Source: JADJWR01 sp964610575 (GTDB taxonomy: Bacteria; Pseudomonadota; Gammaproteobacteria; Burkholderiales; Burkholderiaceae_F). From it: DNA of 22,022 bases. Both the position numbers and the translations under genes were made by a program. This document shows positions 13,223-21,235 of the stretch, piece by piece (the stretch's first letter is position 1; the number at the start of each line of letters is the position of its first letter). The stretch is from assembly GCA_964610575.1 (NCBI GenBank), contig CAZSYX010000058.1, positions 1 to 22,022 of the forward strand, given 5' to 3'. The notes under the pieces were generated by a model that saw only the letters and a list, made by a program, of their open reading frames with translations, did not search any database and had not been told where the DNA came from.

Positions 13223-15055
13223 ATGGCGGAAACGGCGGTAGCGATCAAACTCAATGAGCTGGTGAAGCAGCTGGAAGCGCTCGCCGAGGGCAATTTCGGA
13301 GACGACCAAGCTGGCTTTGAGATGGTGCTTTCGATGCTCGCGTCGGCGTGTAGCGAAGCGACCTTCGGCGGCGGCGGAGTCATCGACAACGCCACCGACT
13401 TGGGCGCCAGGGCGAGCAGAGCGCTACTTCGTTTCCCTGTGACGATGTCGTCCGAAGCCCTGGCGCGTGCACTATGGGACGTTGCGCGATTCAATGGGGT
13501 TCGGCGAATTCACACAAGCCTCGTACTGGAGCTAGCGCGCCGCTTGGAGGATGTCGGTCGCCTCATTGGCAACGCTGACTGGGTACGCAGGGCTCACTTG
13601 GCCACATCGAACGCACACTACTTCTCCGGAAGCTATGCCGTCGCGGTGGAAGAGGCTTGGACGGCAATGAAGTTGGCCAGGGCAAGCGGCTATCGGCTTG
13701 GAGTTGCCGGTGCTTGGAACAGTTTGGGAAATGCGCTGGCGGGCGCGGGGCTGTATCAGGCGGCAACGCGGTGTTATGAGTACACGCTTACTACGACAGA
13801 CCTGATTTCGGTCTCCGAAGCGCAAAACGATGTTCGTGCAGCGGCACTAAATAACTTGGCGATGTCGGGTGCTTGCCTCGGCGATTTCCGACGGGGCCTC
13901 GAAGCCGCCGAACAGGCGAGGTCTGCTCGAACAGGCGATTCATCGACACGGGCTGCCGCCTCCAGCACTACTGGAGGCCTCTACCATGTCTACTTGCTTC
14001 TAGAAACCGGAAACGTTCAGCGCGCACGGGAACTCTGCACCGAGTTGCAGAGGGTTTCGCTTAAGACAGGCAGCGACACGTTTGCCGCAGAGGTGCTTCT
14101 TGTCGACGGTCTCTGTCGTGTTTTTGAGGGTGATCCAGAGATCGGTCTGACAAGTGTCCGTCGAGCGCTTGAGGCGCAGCGTCGTTTGTTGTCAGAGTTG
14201 CGGCCTGCACTTCGGTTTGCGATACGTGCCCACGACTTGGCAGGAGAGATTCCTGCAGCGGACATGTATCGACGGGAGCTCGCCCTTCATAACCGTCTGG
14301 TGCAGCAGGAGGGCATGCTTGAACAGCACCGGGCGCACCTGCGCCGGCTGCAGGCCGAGGAAGGCACGTCGCCGGTGACGCTGGAGCGCAAGGCGGCGAT
14401 GGTCGAGCGGCTGGCGATCACCACCGAGATGCGCGCGGACCCGAGCGGGCTTCGCGTCTTCCGCGTCGGCTGCCTGTCGCGGTTGCTGGCGCAGGAACTC
14501 GGCTGGTCCGATCCCGACGCCGAGGCGCTCGAGGTGGCGGCGCGTCTGCACGACATCGGCAAGATCAGCGTCGCCGACGACATCGTCGCTGCGCGCCGGC
14601 CGCTGACGGCGGACGAGACGCAAGCGATGCGTGCCCACTGCCAAGCCGGCGCCGAGCTGCTTCGGCAGACGGATCTGGAGAATGCGCGCCTCGCCGCCGA
14701 CGTCGCCGCCTATCACCACGAGGCGTGGGATGGCTCGGGGTACCCGCACGGCATCGGCGGCACGGCGATCCCGCTTGCGGCGCGGATCGTGGCGATCGCC
14801 GACGCCTTCGATGCAATGATCGGGGACAGGCCGTATCAGCCGTCGCTCGGCATCGAGGAGGCGCTGGCGCAGCTTCAGGCGGGCGCGGGCAGCCGCTACG
14901 ACCCTGGGCTCGTGCCGCACTTCACCACGCTCGTTCGCGGCCTCCTCGACAGCATCGACAACCTCGAGGACTACCTGGCCGAGCCTGCTGGCCGCTCGCC
15001 GTTCATGCAAGTCCACCGGCAGCTGGCGCAACGTCTCGCTCAGCAGGGACCGTAG
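13223..15055 (+). CDS. HD-GYP domain protein with TPR-like N-terminal region
   Basis: A 610-residue soluble protein. Residues ~80-365 are helical repeats of TPR type (HYFSGSYAVAVEEAWTAMKLA, WNSLGNALAGAGLYQAATRCYEYTL, LNNLAMSGACLGDFRRGLEAAEQA). Residues ~360-400 form a charged helical linker, and ~400-575 are an HD-GYP domain, the family that hydrolyses cyclic di-GMP. Conserved HD-GYP residues present: HD 443-444, H472, HH 498-499, GSGYP 504-508, D527. The first metal-ligand His is missing: SGLRVFRVG (408-416) stands where relatives have TGxHxxRVG, with R411 in the His place and Pro at the preceding Glu ligand. GC content falls in the TPR part and returns near 14330. The start at 13223 is uncertain. 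It follows the hybrid kinase, suggesting a signalling pair. Confidence 0.85.
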   Translation: MAETAVAIKLNELVKQLEALAEGNFGDDQAGFEMVLSMLASACSEATFGGGGVIDNATDLGARASRALLRFPVTMSSEALARALWDVARFNGVRRIHTSLVLELARRLEDVGRLIGNADWVRRAHLATSNAHYFSGSYAVAVEEAWTAMKLARASGYRLGVAGAWNSLGNALAGAGLYQAATRCYEYTLTTTDLISVSEAQNDVRAAALNNLAMSGACLGDFRRGLEAAEQARSARTGDSSTRAAASSTTGGLYHVYLLLETGNVQRARELCTELQRVSLKTGSDTFAAEVLLVDGLCRVFEGDPEIGLTSVRRALEAQRRLLSELRPALRFAIRAHDLAGEIPAADMYRRELALHNRLVQQEGMLEQHRAHLRRLQAEEGTSPVTLERKAAMVERLAITTEMRADPSGLRVFRVGCLSRLLAQELGWSDPDAEALEVAARLHDIGKISVADDIVAARRPLTADETQAMRAHCQAGAELLRQTDLENARLAADVAAYHHEAWDGSGYPHGIGGTAIPLAARIVAIADAFDAMIGDRPYQPSLGIEEALAQLQAGAGSRYDPGLVPHFTTLVRGLLDSIDNLEDYLAEPAGRSPFMQVHRQLAQRLAQQGP

Positions 15056-15108
15056 CCGGCGCAGCCCTTCCTCTTCCTTGCCGACGCCGCGCTCGGCCCA
15101 TGGCGCGG

Positions 15109-16143
15109 TCAACGGCGAAGCATGTTCCGGGCCGCTATTGCAGTGTCCGGGTAGTCGGCAAAGACGCCGTCGACACCGGCCGCGAAGAACATCTCGATCT
15201 CTCGCTGTGGCTGGCCGCGCAGGTTGGCGGGCAGGAACGCATCCTCGTTGCGCATGGTCCAGGCGTGCACTGCCAGACCGAGGGTGTGCGCGTCGCCGAC
15301 CAGCGAGGTCGGCGCGCCGATCGTTCCATCGGCGCCGCGTGGGAAGACCAGCGCCTTGGCCACGCCGATGCCCTGCACATGCGTGGCGAGTTCACGCAGT
15401 TCACTCGCCGATGGGGCCCGCCCCAGCAACATCACCAGCGGCGCATCGGAGAACTCTGCAAAGCGGCGAAGCGCCTGCAGTTCGAAGCTCTGCACGAAGA
15501 CCGGCAGCGGACCGCGCGCGCTGGCTGCCTTGAGCGCGTCGGCCAGCCGCTTTTCCGGCGCCAGTCCCAGCGAGGCAAAATGAGCGGCGTGCTTCAGTTC
15601 CGGATAGACGCCAACGCGGCGCCCGCCTGATACGTTGGCCCGGGCAGCCAGCGCGATCACCTCTTCCAGCGTGGCGATGCCGAACCGGCCGTCGAGCGCG
15701 GCGTTGCCCGGCCGTTCGCGGGGGAACCGCTCGGTGGCGCGCAGGCTCCGGATTTCGTCAATCTTGAAGTCCTCGCTGAACCAGCCGGTCACGCTGCGCC
15801 CGTCGATCGTCTGCGTCCGCCGGCGCTCGGCGAACTGCGGGCGGCTGGCCACGTCGGTGGTCAGCGACAGCTCGTTCTCGTGCCGCGCGATCAGCACGCC
15901 GTCACGGGTGACCACCAGATCGGGTTCGATGTAATCGGCACCTTGCTCGATCGCCAGTTCATAGGCGGCCAACGTATGCTCGGGACGGTAGCCGCTGGCG
16001 CCGCGATGGGCGATCACGATCGGCGGCGTCCCGTTCAATGTCGGATGGGGCCAGCGCGACTGCGGCAGCGCGGGCGGAGCGGCCAAGGTTGCCGCGGATG
16101 CGACCAGCAGGCGCCGGCGTGCCGCGTCGCAGCCCGCCGTCAT
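15109..16143 (-). CDS. Glycerophosphodiester phosphodiesterase (GlpQ-like, exported)
   Basis: A 344-residue enzyme that hydrolyses glycerophosphodiesters to glycerol-3-phosphate and an alcohol. The N-terminus AARRRLLVASAATLAAPPALPQ looks like a Tat-type signal (RRRLL then a mild hydrophobic core), so periplasmic location is likely. The catalytic block follows the GlpQ pattern: AHRGASGYRPEHT (45-57; H46, R47, E55), GADYIEPDL (E73, D75) and ARHENEL (H88). PELKH is at 181-185 and a C-terminal GVDGVFADYPD closes the TIM barrel. The start overlaps the recN stop as ATGA, so it is co-translated with recN. It converges on the HD-GYP gene with 53 nt between stops. Confidence 0.92.
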   Translation of the reverse strand: MTAGCDAARRRLLVASAATLAAPPALPQSRWPHPTLNGTPPIVIAHRGASGYRPEHTLAAYELAIEQGADYIEPDLVVTRDGVLIARHENELSLTTDVASRPQFAERRRTQTIDGRSVTGWFSEDFKIDEIRSLRATERFPRERPGNAALDGRFGIATLEEVIALAARANVSGGRRVGVYPELKHAAHFASLGLAPEKRLADALKAASARGPLPVFVQSFELQALRRFAEFSDAPLVMLLGRAPSASELRELATHVQGIGVAKALVFPRGADGTIGAPTSLVGDAHTLGLAVHAWTMRNEDAFLPANLRGQPQREIEMFFAAGVDGVFADYPDTAIAARNMLRR

Positions 16144-17789
16144 GAGGCGAGCATCTCGCGCGCGTGCTTGCGCGTGGTGTCGGTGATCTGCACGCCGCCG
16201 AGCATGCGGGCCACCTCGTCGATGCGCGCCTTGCGGTCGAGTTGCGCGATTCTGCACACTGGGCGCCCGTCGTCTGCCTGCACTTTGCTGACAAGCAGGT
16301 GCTGGTCGCCGCGGGCCGCGACCTGCGGCAGGTGGGTGACGCAAAGCACCTGCCGGTCGCCGCCGAGCTGCTTCAGCAGCCGGCCCACCGTCTCGGCCAC
16401 CGCGCCGCCGATGCCCGCATCGACTTCGTCGAAGATCAAGGTGGCCACCGGAGTCGCCGTGGCGGCGATCACCGCGATCGCCAGGCTGATTCGAGCCAGT
16501 TCGCCACCGGAAGCCACCTTGGCGAGCGGTCTGGGACTGACGCCAGCGTGACCAGCAACGAGGAACTCGGCGCGCTGCCCGCCGCTCGCCGAAGGCTCGC
16601 AGGAGGAAAGCTCGACCTCGAAGCGGCCGCCTGCCATCGACAGGTCCTGCATCGCGCGCGTCACTTCGCGCGCCATGTCCTTGGCGGCTTCGCCCCGCTG
16701 CCTGCCGAGCACCGCCGCCGCGCGGTCGTATTCGGCGCGCGCGGTCGACTCGCGCGCGCGCAAAGCGTCGAGATCGCCGGCCGCGGCCAGGGCCGCCAGC
16801 TTCTCGCGCGACGACTCCAGCAGGGCGGCCAGTTCCTCCGGCGCGCAGCGAAACTTGCGTGCCGCGGCGTGCAGTTCGGCCACCCGCGCCTCCGCCTCGG
16901 CCAGCCGCGCCTGGTCGAGATCGGCGCTGTCCAGGTAGCGGTTCAGCGTCCGTGCGGCATCGTCGAGCTGCGCCCGCGCCCCGGCCAACGCCTCGAGGGC
17001 CGGCTGCAGCCGGGCGTCGAAGTCGCTGAGCTTGGCCAGCTGCTCGGCGGCGCGATCGATGCGCGAAAGCGCCGAGTCCTCGGCATCGGCCAGCATGTCG
17101 ACCGCCGCCTGCGAGCCTTCGAGGAGGCCGGCGCCGTGCGCCAGCCGGCGATGCTCGGCCTCGACTTCGGCCCACTCGCCGGGCCGCGGCGCCACCGGCG
17201 AGAGCTCTTCGACGATCCAGCGCAGCCGGTCCTGTTCGGCGCGCGCGGCGCCGGCCATGGCCCGCGCTTCGTCAAGCGCCTTCACTGCCTGCCGCCATGC
17301 TGCATGTGCCGCCGCGACCGCCCGCGCCGGCGTCGCCAGCCCGCCGTGCGCATCGAGCAGCGCCAGTTGCGCCGCCGGCCGCAGCAATGACTGGTGCGCG
17401 TGTTGCCCGTGCACGTCGAGCAGCAGATCGCCGAGCGCGCGCAGCTGCGCCAGCGTGACGGCGGTGCCGTTGATGAAGGCGCGGCTGCGGCCGCCGGCGT
17501 CGACGACCCGGCGCAGCAGCGCCGTGTTGCCGTCGCCCTGCAGGTCGTTGTGGGCGAGCCAGGCGGCGGCTTCGGAGCCGACGCGGAACTCGGCGCTGAC
17601 CTCGGCGCGCGCGGCGCCCTCGCGCACGACGTCGGCCTCGGCGCGCTCGCCAAGCGCCAGCTGCAGCGCGTCGATCAGGATCGACTTGCCGGCGCCGGTC
17701 TCGCCGGTCAGCGCGGTGAAGCCGGGCGAAAAATCGAGCGCCAGCTCGTCGACGATCACGAAGTCGCGGACCGCGAGCGACAGCAGCAT
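16140..17789 (-). CDS. recN: DNA repair protein RecN
   Basis: A 549-residue SMC-like ATPase acting early in double-strand break repair. Walker A TGETGAGKS lies at 28-36. Long coiled-coil arms span about 150-370. The ABC signature VASGGELARISLAI precedes Walker B TLIFDEVDAGIGG (450-462) and the switch VTHLPQVAA. Length matches the family (~550). It lies 43 nt after nadK, the typical neighbour in proteobacteria, and its stop overlaps the GDPD gene by 4 nt. No LexA box was recognised in the short upstream gap. Confidence 0.96.
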   Translation of the reverse strand: MLLSLAVRDFVIVDELALDFSPGFTALTGETGAGKSILIDALQLALGERAEADVVREGAARAEVSAEFRVGSEAAAWLAHNDLQGDGNTALLRRVVDAGGRSRAFINGTAVTLAQLRALGDLLLDVHGQHAHQSLLRPAAQLALLDAHGGLATPARAVAAAHAAWRQAVKALDEARAMAGAARAEQDRLRWIVEELSPVAPRPGEWAEVEAEHRRLAHGAGLLEGSQAAVDMLADAEDSALSRIDRAAEQLAKLSDFDARLQPALEALAGARAQLDDAARTLNRYLDSADLDQARLAEAEARVAELHAAARKFRCAPEELAALLESSREKLAALAAAGDLDALRARESTARAEYDRAAAVLGRQRGEAAKDMAREVTRAMQDLSMAGGRFEVELSSCEPSASGGQRAEFLVAGHAGVSPRPLAKVASGGELARISLAIAVIAATATPVATLIFDEVDAGIGGAVAETVGRLLKQLGGDRQVLCVTHLPQVAARGDQHLLVSKVQADDGRPVCRIAQLDRKARIDEVARMLGGVQITDTTRKHAREMLAS

Positions 17790-17832
17790 GGCGACGGCGG
17801 CGGGCGGCGGAAGCGGTCGGACTCGGCGACAA

Positions 17833-18738
17833 CTAGGCGCGCCCGTGCGCGTCGGTCGGCATCACGTTCCACTGCAGCTTGCCGCGCAGCGTGGCGAAGT
17901 AGTTGTAGCCGATCGGGTGCAGCAGGGTGACCACGTCGGCGCTGCGTCGCGCGCGAACCACGTCACCGGGGGCAAGCTGCGTGAACGTCTGCATGTCGAA
18001 GTGCGCACTGGCCTCGCGCACGTCGGTGAGCTCGAACTCGATCACCCGGTCGTCGGGCAGGGTGATCGGCCGGTGCGACAGCGTCTGCGGTGCTACCGGC
18101 ACCAGCACCAGCCCGCCGAGGGCGGGATGCAGGATCGGACCGCTGGCCGACAGGGCGTAGGCGGTCGAGCCGGTCGGGGTGGCGAGGATCACGCCGTCGG
18201 CGCGCTGGTTGTACATCGTGACGCCGTCGACGCGCACGGTGAACTCGACCATGCCGCCCGAGACGCCGCGCGAGATGACCACGTCGTTGACCGCCCGCGC
18301 CCGATAGATGACCTCGCCGCGGCGGCGCACCTCGGCCTCGAGCATCGCGCGCCGGTCCGTTTCGAACTGGCCGCTCAGCATGGCCGGCAGCACGTCCGGG
18401 ATCTGCTCGACCGCGATGTCGGTGATGAAGCCCAGGCGACCGTGATTGATGCCGATCAGCGGCACGCCGAAGGACGACAGCTCGCGGGCGATACCGAGCA
18501 TGGTGCCGTCGCCGCCGAGCACGACGGCCACGTCGGCCTGGCGTCCGATCGCCTGCAGCGCGAATCCCGTATAGGGTTGCAGTTCGAGCACTTCCAGCGT
18601 CGAACTGTCGAACATCACCTGCAGGCCGGCAGCCTCGACGATGCCTGCGATCTGGCGCAGCGCCGCAGTCAGCGAATGGCGACTGCCTTCGACCCGCGGT
18701 TTGCCGAAGATTGCGACGTTCTTGAAAGCCTGCGCCAT
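17833..18738 (-). CDS. nadK: NAD kinase
   Basis: A 301-residue cytoplasmic enzyme that phosphorylates NAD to NADP using ATP. It has the diagnostic GGDGTM motif (75-80), INHGRLGFITD (97-107), the NDVVISRG block (152-159), and a C-terminal glycine-rich TPTGSTAYALSASGPI region. Length is typical (~300). The start at 18738 (MAQAFKNVAIFGK) matches the family N-terminus; an upstream in-frame reading would add 25 non-homologous residues. It is divergent from hrcA and heads the nadK-recN-GDPD operon. Confidence 0.96.
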   Translation of the reverse strand: MAQAFKNVAIFGKPRVEGSRHSLTAALRQIAGIVEAAGLQVMFDSSTLEVLELQPYTGFALQAIGRQADVAVVLGGDGTMLGIARELSSFGVPLIGINHGRLGFITDIAVEQIPDVLPAMLSGQFETDRRAMLEAEVRRRGEVIYRARAVNDVVISRGVSGGMVEFTVRVDGVTMYNQRADGVILATPTGSTAYALSASGPILHPALGGLVLVPVAPQTLSHRPITLPDDRVIEFELTDVREASAHFDMQTFTQLAPGDVVRARRSADVVTLLHPIGYNYFATLRGKLQWNVMPTDAHGRA

Positions 18739-18833
18739 GGCGAAAATGTAGCAGGATGGCCTTGCTGGAAAGCCAATTGCACCCAAAATAGGCCGAAGCT
18801 CAGGTGCCCCCACAATTTTCGTAACATAGGCCC
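18739..18833. promoter_or_regulatory. nadK-hrcA divergent promoter region
   Basis: This 95-nt spacer must hold both promoters. TAACAT at 18822-18827 would be a -10 for hrcA only with a very short leader. No clear -35/-10 pair, sigma-32 promoter or CIRCE operator (TTAGCACTC-N9-GAGTGCTAA) is visible. Confidence 0.35.
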
Positions 18834-19847
18834 ATGCTCGACGACCGTGCCCGACTGCTGCTCAAGACGCTGATCGAGCGCTACATCGCCGACGGTCAGC
18901 CGGTCGGCTCGCGCGTGCTCGCCAGGATGTCGGGACTCGAGGTCTCGCCGGCCACCATCCGCAACGTGATGGCCGATCTCGAGGACATGGGCTTCATCGC
19001 CAGCCCGCACACCTCGGCCGGCCGCGTGCCGACGCCGCGCGGCTATCGCCTGTTCGTCGACGCGCTGCTGACGGTCCGACCGATCGAGCAGCAGCAGGCC
19101 GAGCTGATCAAGGGCCAGCTGCGCATCGGCGAGCCGCAGCGGGCGTTGCAGGCCGCGGCGCAGCTCCTGGGCAGCCTGACGCACTTCGCCGGCGTGGTGC
19201 TGACGCCGCGCCGCGCGAGCAGTTTCCGCCAGGTCGAGTTCCTGCGCCTGTCGGACAAGCGGGTGCTGCTGATCATCGTCACCCCCGAGGGAGACGTGCA
19301 GAACCGCATCCTGGTCACCGAGCAGCCGTACAGCGCGGCGCAACTGGTCGAGGCAGCGAATGTCTTCAACCAGCATTTCGCCGGCCTGAGCTTCGATCAG
19401 GCGCGTGCTCGGCTGCACCGCGATGTGGCCGACCTGCGCACCGAGATTGCCGCGCTGATGGAAGCGGCGGTGGCGGCCGGCGAGCAGGCCGCCGAGGACG
19501 ATGACGCGGTGGTCGTTTCCGGCGAACGCAACCTGCTCGAGGTGACCGACCTGGCCGCCAACCTCGACAAGCTGCGCGCGCTGTTCGATCTGTTCGAGCA
19601 CAAGACGCGGCTGATGCAGCTGCTGGAGATCTCGGGGCGGGCGCAGGGAGTGCAGATCTACATCGGCGGCGAATCGAAGACGGTGCCGCTCGACGAGACG
19701 AGCATGGTGGTGGCACCCTACGAGGTCGACGGCAAGGTGGTCGGCACGCTCGGCGTGATCGGCCCCACCCGCATGGCCTACGAGCGCGTGATCCCGATCG
19801 TCGACATCACGGCAAGGCTGCTGTCCGCGGCGCTGTCGCGGGAGTGA
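18834..19847 (+). CDS. hrcA: Heat-inducible transcription repressor HrcA
   Basis: A 337-residue repressor of heat-shock operons (usually groESL) that binds CIRCE operators and needs GroEL for activity. The N-terminal winged helix reads LKTLIERYIADGQPVGSRVLA, SPATIRNVMADLEDMGFI and SPHTSAGRVPTPRGYRLFVD, all strongly conserved. The central insert and GAF-like domain follow, with VYIGGES-like IYIGGESKTVPLDETSMVVAPY near the end and RMAYERVIPIVD at the C-terminus. Start and length agree with the family. No CIRCE site is seen around hrcA, grpE or dnaK in this window. hemH follows with an 8-nt gap. Confidence 0.96.
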   Translation: MLDDRARLLLKTLIERYIADGQPVGSRVLARMSGLEVSPATIRNVMADLEDMGFIASPHTSAGRVPTPRGYRLFVDALLTVRPIEQQQAELIKGQLRIGEPQRALQAAAQLLGSLTHFAGVVLTPRRASSFRQVEFLRLSDKRVLLIIVTPEGDVQNRILVTEQPYSAAQLVEAANVFNQHFAGLSFDQARARLHRDVADLRTEIAALMEAAVAAGEQAAEDDDAVVVSGERNLLEVTDLAANLDKLRALFDLFEHKTRLMQLLEISGRAQGVQIYIGGESKTVPLDETSMVVAPYEVDGKVVGTLGVIGPTRMAYERVIPIVDITARLLSAALSRE

Positions 19848-19855
19848 TCAACAAG

Positions 19856-20968
19856 ATGCCTTTCGACCGCGAACCCGAATACGCGCACGGCACGCTGGCC
19901 CGCACCGCCGTGCTGCTGGTCAATCTCGGCACGCCGGAGGCGCCCGAGCCGGGCGCCGTGCGCCGCTATCTGAAGCAGTTCCTGTCGGACCCGCGCGTGG
20001 TCGAGATTCCGCGCGCCGTGTGGCTGCCGATCCTGCACGGCATCATCCTGACCGTGCGGCCGAAGAAGTCGGCTGCCAAGTACGCGGCAATCTGGACCGA
20101 CAAGGGCTCGCCGCTGCTTTTTCACTCGGTCGAGCAGGCGCTGCTGCTGCGCGGCTACCTCGGCGAGCGCGGGCTCGATGTCGACGTGCGGCTGGCGATG
20201 CGCTACGGCGAGCCGTCGATTCCCCGCGTGCTTGGCGAGCTGCACGCGGCCAATGTCGACCGCATCCTGTTGCTGCCGATGTATCCGCAGTATTCGGCCA
20301 GCACCACCGCCACCGTTTTCGACGCCGTCAACGCGGAACTCGCGCGCTGCCGCAACGTGCCGGAACTGCGCACGGTCAAGCACTTCCACGACCACCCGGG
20401 CTACATCGAGGCGCTGAAGAAATCGGTGCTCGCGCACTGGGCCAGGCACGGCCGGCTCAGCGACGCCGGCGGCAAGCTGGTGATGAGCTTTCATGGCGTG
20501 CCGCGGCGCACTCTCGATCTCGGTGATCCCTACCATTGCGAGTGCCGCAAGACCGGCCGGCTGCTGGCCGAATCGCTTGGGCTCGCCAAGGACGAGTACG
20601 TCGTCACCTTCCAGTCGCGCTTCGGCAAGGCCGAATGGCTACAGCCGTACACCGCGCCGACGCTGCATCTGCTGGCCAGCCAGGGCGTGCAACGGGTCGA
20701 CGTGATCTGCCCCGGCTTCGTCGCCGACTGCCTGGAAACCCTGGAAGAAATCAGCATCGAAGGCCGGCAGGAGTTCCTCACCGCCGGCGGCAAGGTCTTC
20801 CACTACATCGACTGCCTGAACGAGTCGCCCGCCTTCATCGAGGCGCTGGCCGATCTCGCTGCCGGTCACCTGCAGGGCTGGCCGGTCGCGCGCGACACAC
20901 GCGCCGCGCGCGAGGCTGCCGCGGCGAAAGGCGCGGTTGAGGCGAAGCTCGCCGGCGCACCGCGCTGA
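19856..20968 (+). CDS. hemH: Ferrochelatase HemH
   Basis: A 370-residue enzyme that inserts Fe(II) into protoporphyrin IX, the last step of haem synthesis. LLVNLGTPEAPEPGAVRRYLKQFLSDPRV (20-48) is the family N-terminus. MSFHGVPRR (210-218) carries the catalytic H213. The block CPGFVADCLETLEEI (285-299) holds the second metal-pathway acidic residues. The start at 19856 is chosen with GGAG 11 nt upstream; a GTG at 19844 overlapping the hrcA stop is the alternative and adds four residues. The alanine-rich C-terminal tail (~25 residues) is probably disordered. Confidence 0.96.
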   Translation: MPFDREPEYAHGTLARTAVLLVNLGTPEAPEPGAVRRYLKQFLSDPRVVEIPRAVWLPILHGIILTVRPKKSAAKYAAIWTDKGSPLLFHSVEQALLLRGYLGERGLDVDVRLAMRYGEPSIPRVLGELHAANVDRILLLPMYPQYSASTTATVFDAVNAELARCRNVPELRTVKHFHDHPGYIEALKKSVLAHWARHGRLSDAGGKLVMSFHGVPRRTLDLGDPYHCECRKTGRLLAESLGLAKDEYVVTFQSRFGKAEWLQPYTAPTLHLLASQGVQRVDVICPGFVADCLETLEEISIEGRQEFLTAGGKVFHYIDCLNESPAFIEALADLAAGHLQGWPVARDTRAAREAAAAKGAVEAKLAGAPR

Positions 20969-21235
20969 GCTGGGACCAGTTGTCTGGGAATCCGGCGCGC
21001 AGGCTCGCGCCGTGAGCGGCCGCCGGAGTTGCTCGGCTCGCCACTTCGCCCAGATCTGCCTCCGTTCAACCCGGCTGATGCGTAATCGGCTGGGCTGAGA
21101 TCGGCGGGAAAAGCGCTATGGCCAGCGGTCGGACGACGCATCAGCGCAACACGATCCGTTCACGGGCTTGAAATCCTCCCGATCGTCCCCAAAGTGCCCC
21201 GAGTCATGGGCGAATTGGGCAGGAACGGGGGACAA
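20969..21235 (+). other. hemH-grpE intergenic region
   Basis: These 267 nt hold no convincing gene. A GC hairpin CGGCGCG-CAGGCT-CGCGCCG (20993-21012) lies 25 nt after hemH but has no T-run, so it is at best a weak terminator. A 10-bp inverted repeat (GCTGATGCGT at 21074-21083 and ACGCATCAGC at 21136-21145) lies upstream of the heat-shock promoter at 21167. The remainder shows nothing recognisable. Confidence 0.5.
21167..21194 (+). promoter_or_regulatory. Sigma-32 (RpoH) heat-shock promoter of grpE
   Basis: CTTGAAA at 21167-21173 and CCCCAAAGT at 21187-21195 are separated by 13 nt. The RpoH consensus is CTTGAAA-N11-16-CCCCATnT, so the -35 is perfect and the -10 keeps the CCCCA core. Transcription would begin near 21202, giving a ~35-nt leader to the grpE ATG with its GGGGGAC ribosome binding site. 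Confidence 0.88.

Noticed and set aside
16745..16763. CGCG-rich run in recN as a simple repeat or regulatory site
   Set aside because: It is ordinary coding sequence for Arg/Ala/Ser in a very GC-rich gene.
15109..17175. Long open reading frame on the minus strand running upstream of the GDPD gene through recN
   Set aside because: Its upper two thirds are an out-of-frame reading of recN, rich in Arg/Gly/Ala as expected for shadow frames in GC-rich DNA. Only the part from 16143 downwards is the real GDPD.
18721..18727. CTTGAAA as a sigma-32 -35 element for hrcA
   Set aside because: It lies in the nadK coding start and no CCCCAT-like -10 follows at 11-16 nt.
20993..21012. Intrinsic terminator after hemH
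   Set aside because: The 7-bp GC hairpin has no following T-run, so it was not called as a terminator.
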